NCBI RefSeq assembly: GCF_902859855.1
Contig: NZ_CADIKH010000041.1
Coordinates: 1 to 64,000 of the forward strand
Reading direction: 5' to 3'
Source: Paraburkholderia humisilvae
GTDB taxonomy: Bacteria > Pseudomonadota > Gammaproteobacteria > Burkholderiales > Burkholderiaceae
DNA: 64,000 nucleotides
The notes under the pieces were generated by a model, which ran no database searches, was not told the DNA's origin, and was given only the letters and a program-made list of their open reading frames with translations. This document shows positions 25,535-34,235 of the stretch, one piece after another; position 1 is the stretch's first letter; every line of letters starts with the position of its first letter. A program made the position numbers and the translations under genes.

Positions 25535-26491
25535 CTAAGGCTGCCGTGGCGCCGGCCTGCGCGAACGCGCGATGTCGAGGTCCGCGCACAATTGCGCAGC
25601 GCCTTGCGCAACACGCGGCGTGGGACGGCTGATCAGATCGCCATCGATGGCAAACAGGTTGTTGCGCGCGACCGCGGTGATCGCAGGCCATCGGCGCCAG
25701 GTGTCGAGCTGCGGCAGCGCGGCGTTCGGTGCGGTGGCGCCCGGCGCCGCGGTCACGATGGCCTCCGGGTTCGCGGCAAGCACCGCTTCGATCGATACGG
25801 TTGGCACAAGCGGCTCGAGCTGGGCGAATACATTGCGCCCGCCGCATAGCGCGATCACGTCGCTGATCAGATGCGAGCCATTCAACGTCATCAACGGACG
25901 GTCCCATACTTCGTAAAACACACTGACCGGTGACTTTGCCGCATACCGCGCGCGCAATTGCGCGATGCTTTGCCGGTATGCGCTCGCCGCGTTGTCCGCG
26001 ACCGGCGATGTGCCGAGCAGTTCGCCCAGCTTCGTGAGCGTGGCCGCGATATCGTCGAGATGACGCGGCTCGCTGAAAAACAACGGCACATGCAGAGCGC
26101 GCAGGGGTTCGATCTGCAGCTGCGCATTGCCATGTCGCCACACGACGATCAGATCCGGCCGCAACGCGGCGATGCGCTCGAGATCGAGCGCCTTGTTGTC
26201 GCCGACGCGCGGCAACTGCTTCGCTTCAGGCGGATAGTCGCTATAGCTGACCGCGCCGACGATCTTCGTCCCGCCGCCTGCCGCGTAGAGCAGTTCGGTC
26301 GTGTGCGGCGCGAGGCTGATGATGCGTTGTGCGGGAGCGTTGAGCGTGACGGCGACGCCGGTGTCGTCGGTGACGGTGATGGGTGCCGCTGTCACGATCG
26401 ACGGATGTGCGCTCGTGACAGCGATACACGCGATGCAGGCAAGCCGCGCAATGCGGGTGAAGGGGAAGGCAAGACGGCGTCGCACGTACAT
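25535..26491 (-). CDS. btuF: Periplasmic cobalamin-binding protein BtuF
   Basis: The 318-residue product is a class III substrate-binding protein. A basic N-terminus and hydrophobic segment (MYVRRRLAFPFTRIARLACIACIAVTSA) form the signal peptide, followed by ITVTDDTGVAVTLNAPAQRIISLAPHTTELLYAAG, the BtuF-type opening, and VVSYSDYP/ARVGDNKALDLERIAALRPDLIVVW-like segments. It would deliver B12 to BtuC-BtuD. ATG 26491 is preferred because it sits 4 bases after the cobD stop; a start 24 bases upstream would overlap. It is the last gene of the minus-strand cob run. Confidence 0.9.
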   Translation of the reverse strand: MYVRRRLAFPFTRIARLACIACIAVTSAHPSIVTAAPITVTDDTGVAVTLNAPAQRIISLAPHTTELLYAAGGGTKIVGAVSYSDYPPEAKQLPRVGDNKALDLERIAALRPDLIVVWRHGNAQLQIEPLRALHVPLFFSEPRHLDDIAATLTKLGELLGTSPVADNAASAYRQSIAQLRARYAAKSPVSVFYEVWDRPLMTLNGSHLISDVIALCGGRNVFAQLEPLVPTVSIEAVLAANPEAIVTAAPGATAPNAALPQLDTWRRWPAITAVARNNLFAIDGDLISRPTPRVAQGAAQLCADLDIARSRRPAPRQP

Positions 26492-26495
26492 GACT

Positions 26496-27551
26496 CTAGC
26501 GTGCGCGACGCGCATCGATCACATGCACGCTTTCTGCGACCGCGCGTTCGAGCCGCGTCCAGTCGTCTGCCGATGCGGGTAGGCCGACGCGCACGCTTGC
26601 CGGCTGCGAGTGGGCAAATAGCCGCGTCCAGATGCCGCGCTCCGCAAGCGCGCGATGCAGCGCATGCGCGTGTGGATCGGCAGTCCAGCAAAAAAGCGGC
26701 GTCGCCTGCACGGTAAACCGTTGCGCGCGCAACAACGTCGCAAGCCGTTCGCCGGCCGCAGTGACACGCTCGCGCATCTGCTGTTGCCAGTGCGTATCGG
26801 CAAACGCCGCCGATACCGCGTGCCGCGCGGGACCGCTGACCGTCCATGCACCGAGCGCGTCGAGCAACGCGTCGAGCAAGTCGGGCTGGGCCAGCACAAA
26901 ACCCGCGCGCACGCCGGCCAGCCCAAAGAATTTGCCCGGCGAACGCAGCACGATGAGCCCCGGCCGCGCGACGCATGAGGCGAGCGATGCCGAAGGCGCC
27001 GGCATTGCATCGGCGAATGCTTCGTCGACCAGCAACGTGCCGCCGCGCGCGGACAATTGCGCGTGCCAATCGAGCAGCATGTCCGCACCGGCGTAGTCGG
27101 CGGTCGGATTGTTCGGATTGACGATCACTGCATGGGTGATCGCGTCGGGCAACGTGGCACGCGTCGCGTCGAGCGGCGCAACCTGATGCCCGGCGCGTGC
27201 GAATGCCGGTGCGTATTCGCTGTAGGTGAGCGGCGCGATCGCGACCGTCGCGTGCGGCAGCAGCGCGGGCAGCGCGCGAATCGCCGCCTGGCTGCCCGCG
27301 ACGGGCAGCACGTGCGACGCGTCCGGCGCGCCGTAGTAGCGCGCGGCGAGCGCGGCGAACCCATCGCCGTCGTCGGGCAGGCGGCGCCATGCAGCGGCGG
27401 GAACGGGCGGCACCGGATAGCCGTGCGGGTTGACGCCCGTCGACAGATCGAGCCACTGGTCGTAAGGAATGCGATACAGGCGCGCGGCTTCGTGCAGATT
27501 TCCGCCATGCTGGACGGGGTGAGCGGGGAGGTGGGCGGGGGTGTGGGTCAT
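26496..27551 (-). CDS. cobD: Threonine-phosphate decarboxylase
   Basis: A fold-type I PLP enzyme of 351 residues, which makes (R)-1-amino-2-propanol phosphate, the aminopropanol linker of cobamides (called CobC in the Pseudomonas nomenclature). It starts THTPAHLPAHPVQHGGNLHEAARLY and has LDLSTGVNPHGYP, VNPNNPTADY and the PLP-lysine region SPGKFFGLAGVRAG. A reading frame runs upstream to 28568, but that part is out of frame with cbiB and has no family match, so ATG 27551 is taken. It lies between cbiB and btuF. Confidence 0.92.
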   Translation of the reverse strand: MTHTPAHLPAHPVQHGGNLHEAARLYRIPYDQWLDLSTGVNPHGYPVPPVPAAAWRRLPDDGDGFAALAARYYGAPDASHVLPVAGSQAAIRALPALLPHATVAIAPLTYSEYAPAFARAGHQVAPLDATRATLPDAITHAVIVNPNNPTADYAGADMLLDWHAQLSARGGTLLVDEAFADAMPAPSASLASCVARPGLIVLRSPGKFFGLAGVRAGFVLAQPDLLDALLDALGAWTVSGPARHAVSAAFADTHWQQQMRERVTAAGERLATLLRAQRFTVQATPLFCWTADPHAHALHRALAERGIWTRLFAHSQPASVRVGLPASADDWTRLERAVAESVHVIDARRAR

Positions 27552-27598
27552 GGGCGGAGGGAAGCCATCATCGCGGGCCAGATCGGATGCGTGGAATG

Positions 27599-28534
27599 TC
27601 ACGCCTGAAACGGTACGCTCAACAGCGCGAGCACGATCAGCACGGCGAGCCACAGAATCCCGGTGCGCTCGACCAGCGCGAGCGCCGCGTTCACATGCGC
27701 GGCGGTTGCCGGCTGCCCTGCGCCGAGCGTCGGCCGGCGCTCGATCTCGCCGTTGTAGACCGCGGGCCCGCCGATCAATACGTTCAGGCTGCCAGCCCCC
27801 GCGGCCATCACCGGCCCGGCGTTCGGGCTGTCCCAGCGTGCCGCCTGCTCGCGCCAGCAGCGCCACGCGGTGCGCGTGTCGCCGAGCAGCGCGTAGCTCG
27901 TCGCGGTAAGGCGCGCCGGCACCCAGTTGAGCACATCGTCGATGCGCGCGGCGGCCCAGCCGAAGCGCAGAAAGCGCGGCGTCCGGTAGCCCCACATCGC
28001 ATCGAGCGTGTTGGCGAGCCGGAACGCCAGCGCGCCCGGACCGCCGAGCAGCGCAAACCAGAACAGCGCGCCGAACACCGCATCGTTGCCGTTCTCGAGC
28101 GTTGACTCGACCGCTGCGCGTGACAGTGCCGCTTCGTCCGCATGTCCGGTTTCGCGCGACACAATCCGCGACGTCAGTTCGCGCGCTGCGTCGATATCGC
28201 GCCGCGCGAGCGCCTGCGCGATCGGCGCGATATGTTCGCGCAGGCTGCGCGCGCCGAGCGCGAACCACAGTAGCGCAACGTGCAGCACGCAGGCGAGCGT
28301 GACCGGCAGGATCTCGACCAGCACCCAGCTCGCCGCGACTGGCGGAACCACGGCCAGCAGCCACGCGAACAGGCCCGCTGGCCGGCCGCGGCGGCCGGTA
28401 TTGAAGTGCGCTTCGAGCCGCATCGCGACGCGGCCGAACGCTTCGAGCGGGTGATGGCGGCGCGGCTCGCCGAACCAGCGGTCGACGATCATTCCGGCGG
28501 TCGCGCAAGCCGCGATCAGGGGCATCGACAGCAT
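27599..28534 (-). CDS. cbiB: Adenosylcobinamide-phosphate synthase
   Basis: CbiB (called CobD in the aerobic-pathway nomenclature) amidates adenosylcobyric acid with aminopropanol (phosphate) in the inner membrane. The 311-residue protein has DRWFGEPRRHHPLEAFGR near the start and RDIDAARELTSRIVSRETGHADEAALSRAAVESTLENGNDAVFGALFWF, both characteristic, plus several membrane segments. It begins 2 bases after the cobU stop, so the two are co-translated. Confidence 0.93.
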   Translation of the reverse strand: MLSMPLIAACATAGMIVDRWFGEPRRHHPLEAFGRVAMRLEAHFNTGRRGRPAGLFAWLLAVVPPVAASWVLVEILPVTLACVLHVALLWFALGARSLREHIAPIAQALARRDIDAARELTSRIVSRETGHADEAALSRAAVESTLENGNDAVFGALFWFALLGGPGALAFRLANTLDAMWGYRTPRFLRFGWAAARIDDVLNWVPARLTATSYALLGDTRTAWRCWREQAARWDSPNAGPVMAAGAGSLNVLIGGPAVYNGEIERRPTLGAGQPATAAHVNAALALVERTGILWLAVLIVLALLSVPFQA

Positions 28535-28536
28535 GA

Positions 28537-29112
28537 TCAGCGGCCGCTCGCGTCAGGCGCCGGCGCATTGAGCACCGCAGCTTTCAAGACGAGCGGCAGG
28601 CCCGCGACCATCAACGTCACCGCCGCGGCGCGCGCGGCGATGCGTTGATTGAGCCGGCCGAGTTCATCGACATACAGGCGTGTCGCGGCGCCGAGCGGCA
28701 CGACGCCCAGGCCGATCTCGTTGCTGACGACGATCACTTTCGATTGCGCGGCGGCCAGCGCCGCATCGAATGCGTCGAAGTGCGTTTGATAGTCGCCGGT
28801 AGGTGTTGCATTGTCGGGCGGGCACAGCAGGTTCGCGAGCCACAGCGTCAGGCAGTCGATCAGAATGCAATGACCGGGCGCGTCCGCGGCCGCCAGCGTA
28901 CCGGCCAGATCGACCGGCGCCTCGACGACGCGCCAGTGCGCCGGCCGTCGCGCGCGGTGCTGCGCGACCCGGGCGGCGAATTCGTCATCGGCGACGCGCG
29001 CGGTCGCGATGTAAGTGACGGGGCGTGCGCTGTCGCTCGCAAGCTGCTCGGCGTGCGCGCTCTTGCCGGAGCGCGCGCCGCCGACGATCAGGGTGACGTC
29101 GGGAGAAATCAT
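28537..29112 (-). CDS. cobU: Adenosylcobinamide kinase / guanylyltransferase
   Basis: CobU phosphorylates adenosylcobinamide and transfers GMP to it, giving AdoCbi-GDP for CobS. The 191-residue protein has the P-loop GGARSGKS near its N-terminus, then YIATARVADDEFAARVAQHRARRPAHWRVVEAP with the guanylylated-His region, and VVSNEIGLGVVPLG. ATG 29112 is chosen; the frame upstream to 29208 has no family similarity. It is divergent from cobQ by 82 bases and heads the minus-strand run cobU-cbiB-cobD-btuF. Confidence 0.94.
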   Translation of the reverse strand: MISPDVTLIVGGARSGKSAHAEQLASDSARPVTYIATARVADDEFAARVAQHRARRPAHWRVVEAPVDLAGTLAAADAPGHCILIDCLTLWLANLLCPPDNATPTGDYQTHFDAFDAALAAAQSKVIVVSNEIGLGVVPLGAATRLYVDELGRLNQRIAARAAAVTLMVAGLPLVLKAAVLNAPAPDASGR

Positions 29113-29194
29113 CGCGTGATTGTACCGGCGCGATGGGATAATGCGGCCTTCGCTTCGCCTATAGCGCGACGTTTGCCGTTGCGCCCGTCGCTTC

Positions 29195-30802
29195 GTGACC
29201 GCATCCACTTCTTCTTCTCCCGTTCCACCTCAGGCCCAGTCCGCGGATCGGCCCGCGGATCATTCCGCTGGTCGACCCGCCGTTCGACCCGGCCAGCCCG
29301 CGGTGCCGCGCGGCACGCTGATGATCCAGGGCACCACGTCCGATGCGGGCAAGAGCACGCTCGTCGCGGGCCTGTGCCGGCTCGCGCGCCGCGCCGGCGT
29401 GCGGGTCGCACCGTTCAAGCCGCAGAACATGGCGCTCAATAGCGCGGTGACGGTCGACGGCGGCGAGATTGGCCGCGCGCAGGCGTTGCAGGCGATCGCC
29501 GCGGGCATCGACGCGCACACGGACCTGAATCCGGTGCTGCTCAAGCCCACCAGCGATCGCGGCGCGCAGGTGATCATCCACGGCAAGGCGCGCATGAATC
29601 TCGACGCGCGGGCGTATCACGACTACAAGCCGGTCGCGTTCGAAGCGGTGCTCGAGTCGTATGCACGCCTGCAAACGACGTACGACACGATTTTCGTCGA
29701 AGGTGCGGGGAGCCCGGCCGAAGTGAACCTGCGTGAGCGCGACATCGCGAATATGGGGTTCGCGGAGGCGGTCGACTGTCCGGTCGTGCTGGTCGCCGAT
29801 ATCGACCGCGGCGGTGTGTTCGCGCATCTGACAGGCACGCTCGCGTGCCTGTCGGCGAGCGAGCAGGCACGGGTGCGCGGTTTCATCATCAACCGGTTTC
29901 GCGGCGATCCGGGCCTGCTGAAACCGGGGCTCGACTGGCTCGAAGCGCGCACCGGCAAACCGGTGCTCGGCGTCGTGCCCTACCTGCACGGTCTGACGCT
30001 CGACGCGGAAGATATGCTGCCCCGCGAACTGCGCGCCGCGGCTGATGCGGACCACGCCGCTGGCATGGCGCCGGGCAACGTGTTGCGCGTGGTGGTGCCG
30101 GCGCTGCCGCACATCAGCAATCACACGGATTTCGACGCGCTGCGCGCCCACCCGCAGGTCGATTTCCACTATGTCAAAGCCGGCGCGCGTCCGCCCGCCG
30201 CCGATCTGATCATCCTGCCCGGCTCGAAGAACGTGCGGGACGACCTCGCGTTCCTGCGCGCGCAGGGTTGGGACGCGGTGCTGCAGCGGCATCTGCGCTA
30301 TGGCGGCCGCGTGATCGGCGTGTGCGGCGGAATGCAGATGCTCGGCCGCGAGGTCGCGGACCCGCACGGCGTCGAAGGCGCACCCGGCAGCATGGCGGGC
30401 CTTGGCTGGCTCGATTTTTCGACGACGCTGACGCGCGAGAAAACGTTGGAAATCGTGACCGGCCGACTCGCGCTGTCAGGCGCGCCCGCGCTAGCGGGCT
30501 ACGAAATTCATATGGGCGAGACGGACGGTCCGGCGCTGGCGTCGCCGGCGGTGCAGCTCGACACGGCCGACGGTCGCGAGCGCCCGGACGGCGCCATGTC
30601 CGCGGATGGGCAGATTCTGGCGACCTACGTGCACGGTTTGTTCGACACGCCGGCGGCTTGTGCGGCGCTGCTGGAATGGGCGGGGCTGGCCGCCGCGCCG
30701 CCGCTCGACTATCCGGCGCTGCGTGAAGCGTCGCTTGACCGGCTGGCGGATACGCTCGCCGCGCATCTCGACCTGCGGCGGCTGTTCGGCGCGATCGGCT
30801 GA
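29195..30802 (+). CDS. cobQ: Cobyric acid synthase (adenosylcobyric acid amidotransferase)
   Basis: CobQ amidates four side chains of the corrin ring using glutamine. The dethiobiotin-synthase-like ATPase domain begins GTTSDAGKS, the class I glutamine amidotransferase domain holds the nucleophile Cys in IGVCGGMQMLG, and the C-terminal His is in VHGLFDTP. Starting at GTG 29195 gives 535 residues with about 40 N-terminal Pro/Ala/Arg-rich residues of unclear value; ATG 29321 would begin right at the core. It is divergent from cobU. Confidence 0.93.
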   Translation: MTASTSSSPVPPQAQSADRPADHSAGRPAVRPGQPAVPRGTLMIQGTTSDAGKSTLVAGLCRLARRAGVRVAPFKPQNMALNSAVTVDGGEIGRAQALQAIAAGIDAHTDLNPVLLKPTSDRGAQVIIHGKARMNLDARAYHDYKPVAFEAVLESYARLQTTYDTIFVEGAGSPAEVNLRERDIANMGFAEAVDCPVVLVADIDRGGVFAHLTGTLACLSASEQARVRGFIINRFRGDPGLLKPGLDWLEARTGKPVLGVVPYLHGLTLDAEDMLPRELRAAADADHAAGMAPGNVLRVVVPALPHISNHTDFDALRAHPQVDFHYVKAGARPPAADLIILPGSKNVRDDLAFLRAQGWDAVLQRHLRYGGRVIGVCGGMQMLGREVADPHGVEGAPGSMAGLGWLDFSTTLTREKTLEIVTGRLALSGAPALAGYEIHMGETDGPALASPAVQLDTADGRERPDGAMSADGQILATYVHGLFDTPAACAALLEWAGLAAAPPLDYPALREASLDRLADTLAAHLDLRRLFGAIG

Positions 30803-30984
30803 GCGAACGTCAATGCCGATGCTGGCCGCCCTCCGCTGCCGGCGGCGCGGGCTCGATTCATTCCTGATCGGAAATAATCTAAGCGTCTGACACGATTTTT
30901 CGCGCAAATCGGTTCGAATACAGTCGGTTCCCAGCGATGACGCAGCGTGCGTCGTCCGTCCTTCACTTCGGAAAAGGAACCGCC

Positions 30985-31419
30985 ATGAACCGTCCATCCG
31001 TCGCCGCTCAGACGGCCAATGCCGATTTCGCCGCGTTGCTGCTGCGTATCGCACTAGGCGTGCTGTATCTCGCGCACAGCCTGCAGAAGATATTCGTTTT
31101 CACGCTTCCTGGCGCCGCGCAGTTCTTTGTGTCAGTCGGTTTTCCGGGTTGGCTCGCCTACGTGACGACGTTTGTCGAACTGTTCGGCGGCATCGCGCTG
31201 CTGCTGGGCGTTCAGGTGCGCTGGATTGTGCTGGTGCTGCTGCCGTTCATGCTGGGCGCGCTGTCGGTGCATTTCCACAATGGCTGGGGGTTCGCATCGC
31301 CGAACGGCGGGTGGGAGTATCCGGCGTTCTGGGCGGCCGCGCTGGCGGTGCAGTCGCTACTGGGCAACGGCGCATTCGCGCTCGGTCGCGCGCCCGCGCA
31401 GCGGCTGGTCAAGCTGTAA
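30985..31419 (+). CDS. DoxX family membrane protein
   Basis: This 144-residue protein has four predicted membrane helices and the DoxX-family pattern: LLLRIALGVLYLAHSLQKI, then PGWLAYVTTFVELFGGIALLLG and the C-terminal FWAAALAVQSLLG. DoxX relatives are associated with thiosulfate-quinone oxidoreductase and with redox stress, but most members have no assigned reaction. ATG 30985 is preceded by GGAAAAGGAA. It stands alone between cobQ and a convergent thioesterase gene. Confidence 0.87.
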   Translation: MNRPSVAAQTANADFAALLLRIALGVLYLAHSLQKIFVFTLPGAAQFFVSVGFPGWLAYVTTFVELFGGIALLLGVQVRWIVLVLLPFMLGALSVHFHNGWGFASPNGGWEYPAFWAAALAVQSLLGNGAFALGRAPAQRLVKL

Positions 31420-31437
31420 CCGCGCTGGCGCTCGAGG

Positions 31438-31857
31438 TCAGTACAGCACCATCTGCGTACACCGGAACAGCGCGATCACCTTGCCGCCCGGCGCGTACAC
31501 GGTCGCGTCCCACACCTGCGTGTTGCGGCCCAGATGCGCGCCCTGCGCGACCGCGCGGAGGGTCCCCTCGGTCGCGGTGCCGAGGAAATTGCTTTTCAGT
31601 TCGACTGTCGTAAAGCTTTGCGCGCTCGGCGGCAGATGGGCGAGGCATGCGTAGCCGCACGCGGTATCGGCAAGGCCGATGACCGTCGCCGCGTGCAGAT
31701 AGCCGTTCGGTGCGAGCAGCTCGGGCCGCACCGTCAACTCTCCGGTAAGCGTGCCTTCGTCGAGCGCGGTCGCCCGGAAGCCGATCAGATCCGGCAGCGT
31801 GCCGGGTTGCAGCGCGCGCAGCCATTCGAGGTCGCGCTCAGTACGCAGTTTGCTCAT
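31438..31857 (-). CDS. PaaI-family hotdog-fold thioesterase
   Basis: The 139-residue protein has the hotdog thioesterase pattern: GELTVRPELLAPNGYLHAATVIGLADTACGYA (the loop carries the catalytic Asp region), FTTVELKSNFLGTATEG, and a C-terminal RNTQVWDATVYAPGGKVIALFRCTQ strand. Such enzymes hydrolyse acyl-CoA thioesters; substrate unknown. ATG 31857 (MSKLRTERDLEW) is preferred to an upstream start that adds 12 residues. It is divergent from the ParA-like gene. Confidence 0.88.
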   Translation of the reverse strand: MSKLRTERDLEWLRALQPGTLPDLIGFRATALDEGTLTGELTVRPELLAPNGYLHAATVIGLADTACGYACLAHLPPSAQSFTTVELKSNFLGTATEGTLRAVAQGAHLGRNTQVWDATVYAPGGKVIALFRCTQMVLY

Positions 31858-32046
31858 CGTACGGCTCCCGAAAAAGGGAAGGGGTTTATCCAAATCGGTG
31901 CCGGGGGCTTTTGAGCCGGCGCGGATTTGCCGATATTATCAACGCCTGTGCCGCCAAGGGAGGCGCCCAGTAGGGCCATCACGCCCCGGCGGCGGGGCCA
32001 TTTGAGATAATTCGACAACTAGCAGGCCTTCTTCCCGGGAGAATTC

Positions 32047-32676
32047 ATGACGGTCATCGTGGTGGCGAATCCGAAGGGCGGCGTGGGCAAAAGCACGCTC
32101 TCCACCAACCTGGCGGGCTATTTCGCGGCCGAGGGCGAGTGGGTCGCACTCGCCGATCTCGACCGGCAGCAGTCCGCGCACGCGTGGCTCGATCTGCGTC
32201 CGAGCGGCCTGCCCGCGATCGAAACGTGGCACGTCGACCCGGATTCGCCCGTGAAACCGCCGAAGGGCCTTGAGCGCGCCGTGATCGATACGCCGGCCGG
32301 ATTGCACGGCAACCGGCTGAACATCGCGTTGGGTCTGGCCGACAAGGTGATCGTGCCGCTTCAGCCGTCCATTTTCGATATTCTCGCGACCCAGGAATTT
32401 CTCGAGCGCCTTGCGAAGGAAAAGGCCGTCAGGAAAGGCTCGATCGAAGTCGGCGTGGTGGGGATGCGCGTCGACGCGCGGACGAAATCCGCCGATCAGC
32501 TGCATCGTTTCGTCGAGGGGTTGAATCTGCCGGTGCTCGGTTTTCTGCGCGATACGCAGAATTACGTGCAGCTCGCCGCGCACGGCCTGACGCTGTGGGA
32601 CGTGGCGAAAAGCCGTGTCGAGAAGGATCTGGACCAATGGGAACCGATCCTCAAGTGGACCAACGGCCGGGCCTGA
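32047..32676 (+). CDS. Orphan ParA/MinD-family ATPase
   Basis: The 209-residue protein is a deviant-Walker P-loop ATPase: KGGVGKST at 10-17 (with the signature lysine at residue 10), DLDRQQSA around 37-45, and VIDTPAGLHG as the switch region. Its length fits short ParA proteins that lack a DNA-binding N-terminal domain and that position cargo such as plasmids, chemoreceptor arrays or carboxysomes. No parB-like gene is adjacent, and the cargo is unknown. It lies between the thioesterase and panD genes; the latter is convergent. Confidence 0.88.
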   Translation: MTVIVVANPKGGVGKSTLSTNLAGYFAAEGEWVALADLDRQQSAHAWLDLRPSGLPAIETWHVDPDSPVKPPKGLERAVIDTPAGLHGNRLNIALGLADKVIVPLQPSIFDILATQEFLERLAKEKAVRKGSIEVGVVGMRVDARTKSADQLHRFVEGLNLPVLGFLRDTQNYVQLAAHGLTLWDVAKSRVEKDLDQWEPILKWTNGRA

Positions 32677-32756
32677 GCAGCGATGCGGGAAGACCCGCGC
32701 CGCGTCGCCGGGTCATAGCCGGCGGCCGTACCGTGACGGGGTATTCGTTCAGTCAG

Positions 32757-33143
32757 TCAGGTCCAGCTTTGCGTCGGCACATGGTCGCGGCTGCCCTTGA
32801 TGCGGTTCTGCTCGTCGACGAACACCAGATTCGGCTTCCAGCCTGCCTGCAATTCCGCTTCATCGATCATCGCGAAGGCCGCGATGATCACCAGGTCGCC
32901 GAGCTGCGCGCGCCGTGCGGCTGAGCCGTTCAGCGAAATCATCCCGCTGCCGCGCGCGCCCTTGATCGCATAAGTCGAAAAGCGCTCGCCGTTGTTGATG
33001 TTCCAGATGTCGATCCGCTCGTTTTCGACGATATTCGCGGCTTCGAGCAGGTTCTCGTCGATCGCACACGATCCTTCGTAGTGCAATTCGCAGTGCGTGA
33101 CCGCGGCGCGGTGGATCTTCGATTTCAGCATATGGCGTTGCAT
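32757..33143 (-). CDS. panD: Aspartate 1-decarboxylase (proenzyme)
   Basis: PanD makes beta-alanine for pantothenate. The 128-residue proenzyme has the self-cleavage site between G24 and S25 (HYEGSCAID), giving a pyruvoyl group. The remaining body (DIWNINNGERFSTYAIKGARGSGMISLNGSAARRAQLGD) is typical. ATG 33143 is chosen; the long frame reaching upstream to 33641 overlaps panC out of frame and is not real. It lies downstream of panC on the same strand. Confidence 0.96.
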   Translation of the reverse strand: MQRHMLKSKIHRAAVTHCELHYEGSCAIDENLLEAANIVENERIDIWNINNGERFSTYAIKGARGSGMISLNGSAARRAQLGDLVIIAAFAMIDEAELQAGWKPNLVFVDEQNRIKGSRDHVPTQSWT

Positions 33144-33181
33144 GGCAATTCCCTTGCGCGAGCCGAACTCGCCGGCGCGCG

Positions 33182-34015
33182 TCAGATTTCCAGATTGTCG
33201 ATCAGGCGCGTCACGCCGAGCTTCGCGGCGGCTAGCACGACGAGCGGCGCCTCGGCTTCGTGTGCGGCGGGCGGCAGCAGGTTCGCGCGCTTGCGGATCG
33301 CGATGTAGTCCGGCTTCCAGCCGCGCGTGGCAAGTTGCGCCATCGCTTCGCGCTCGAGCGCCGCGAAATCGCGCCGGCCCGCGTGCACCGCATCGCGAAC
33401 GCCATTGAGCGTGGCCGCGAGGTGCGGCGCCTCGGCGCGCTCGGCCGCTTCCAGATAGCGGTTGCGCGAACTGAGCGCGAGCCCGTCGGGGTCGCGCACG
33501 GTTTCCGCGGCGATGATATCGGTCGGCAGCGCGAACTGTTCGCACATCGCACGCACGATCATCAATTGCTGGTAGTCCTTCTTGCCGAACACCGCGACGC
33601 GTGGCTGCACGCACGACATCAGCTTCATCACGACCGTGCACACGCCGGTGAAAAAGCCGGGCCGGAACTCGCCTTCGAGAATGTCGCCGAGGTCATGCGG
33701 CGGATGGACGCGGTATTCCTGTGGCTGCGGGTACATATCGCGCTCGGTCGGCGCGAACAGCACGTACACGTTTTCCTTCTGCAGCTTGTCGATATCGGAT
33801 TCGAGCGTGCGCGGGTATTGGTCGAAGTCTTCGTTCGGTCCGAACTGCAGACGGTTCACAAAAATGCTCGCGACCACCGGATCGCCGTGCTGGCGCGCAA
33901 GCCGCATCAGCGACAGGTGGCCTTCGTGCAGGTTGCCCATGGTCGGCACGAACGCGGTGCGGTTCTGGCCGCGCAACTGGTCGCGCAATTCCTGGATCGA
34001 ACTGATGACTTTCAT
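33182..34015 (-). CDS. panC: Pantothenate synthetase
   Basis: PanC joins pantoate and beta-alanine with ATP. The 277-residue protein has TMGNLHEGHLSLMRLA with the HxGH motif, RLQFGPNEDFDQYPRT, KKDYQQLMIVRAMC and SSRNRYL, all family features. It is followed 38 bases later by panD and preceded by scpA about 220 bases upstream. Confidence 0.96.
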   Translation of the reverse strand: MKVISSIQELRDQLRGQNRTAFVPTMGNLHEGHLSLMRLARQHGDPVVASIFVNRLQFGPNEDFDQYPRTLESDIDKLQKENVYVLFAPTERDMYPQPQEYRVHPPHDLGDILEGEFRPGFFTGVCTVVMKLMSCVQPRVAVFGKKDYQQLMIVRAMCEQFALPTDIIAAETVRDPDGLALSSRNRYLEAAERAEAPHLAATLNGVRDAVHAGRRDFAALEREAMAQLATRGWKPDYIAIRKRANLLPPAAHEAEAPLVVLAAAKLGVTRLIDNLEI

Positions 34016-34235
34016 GATCGGATGGTTGTCCTCACGCGGGCCGGTGCCGCTGGGCCAGGCGACAAAAATAAGCGACGGCGGTAAGCGTCGTGCGTGCTAC
34101 GGTCGCAGCCCGGAAGCGGTGCCTGACAGACTGCACAGCGGGGCTGCAAAGCCGCGAAGCGGGGTCCAAAGCGCGGGATTGTAGAGGATTTGCGAGCGCC
34201 GCGCACCATGTTGAGGCGCGCCCCGTGCTGTAAGA

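Noticed and set aside
27552..28568. Upstream part of a 690-residue minus-strand frame that includes cobD
   Set aside because: The part upstream of ATG 27551 is out of frame with cbiB, which has strong family motifs; the composition is Arg/Ala-rich and not a fusion.
33144..33641. N-terminal extension of panD
   Set aside because: The frame overlaps panC out of frame; the family N-terminus with the G24-S25 cleavage site begins at 33143.
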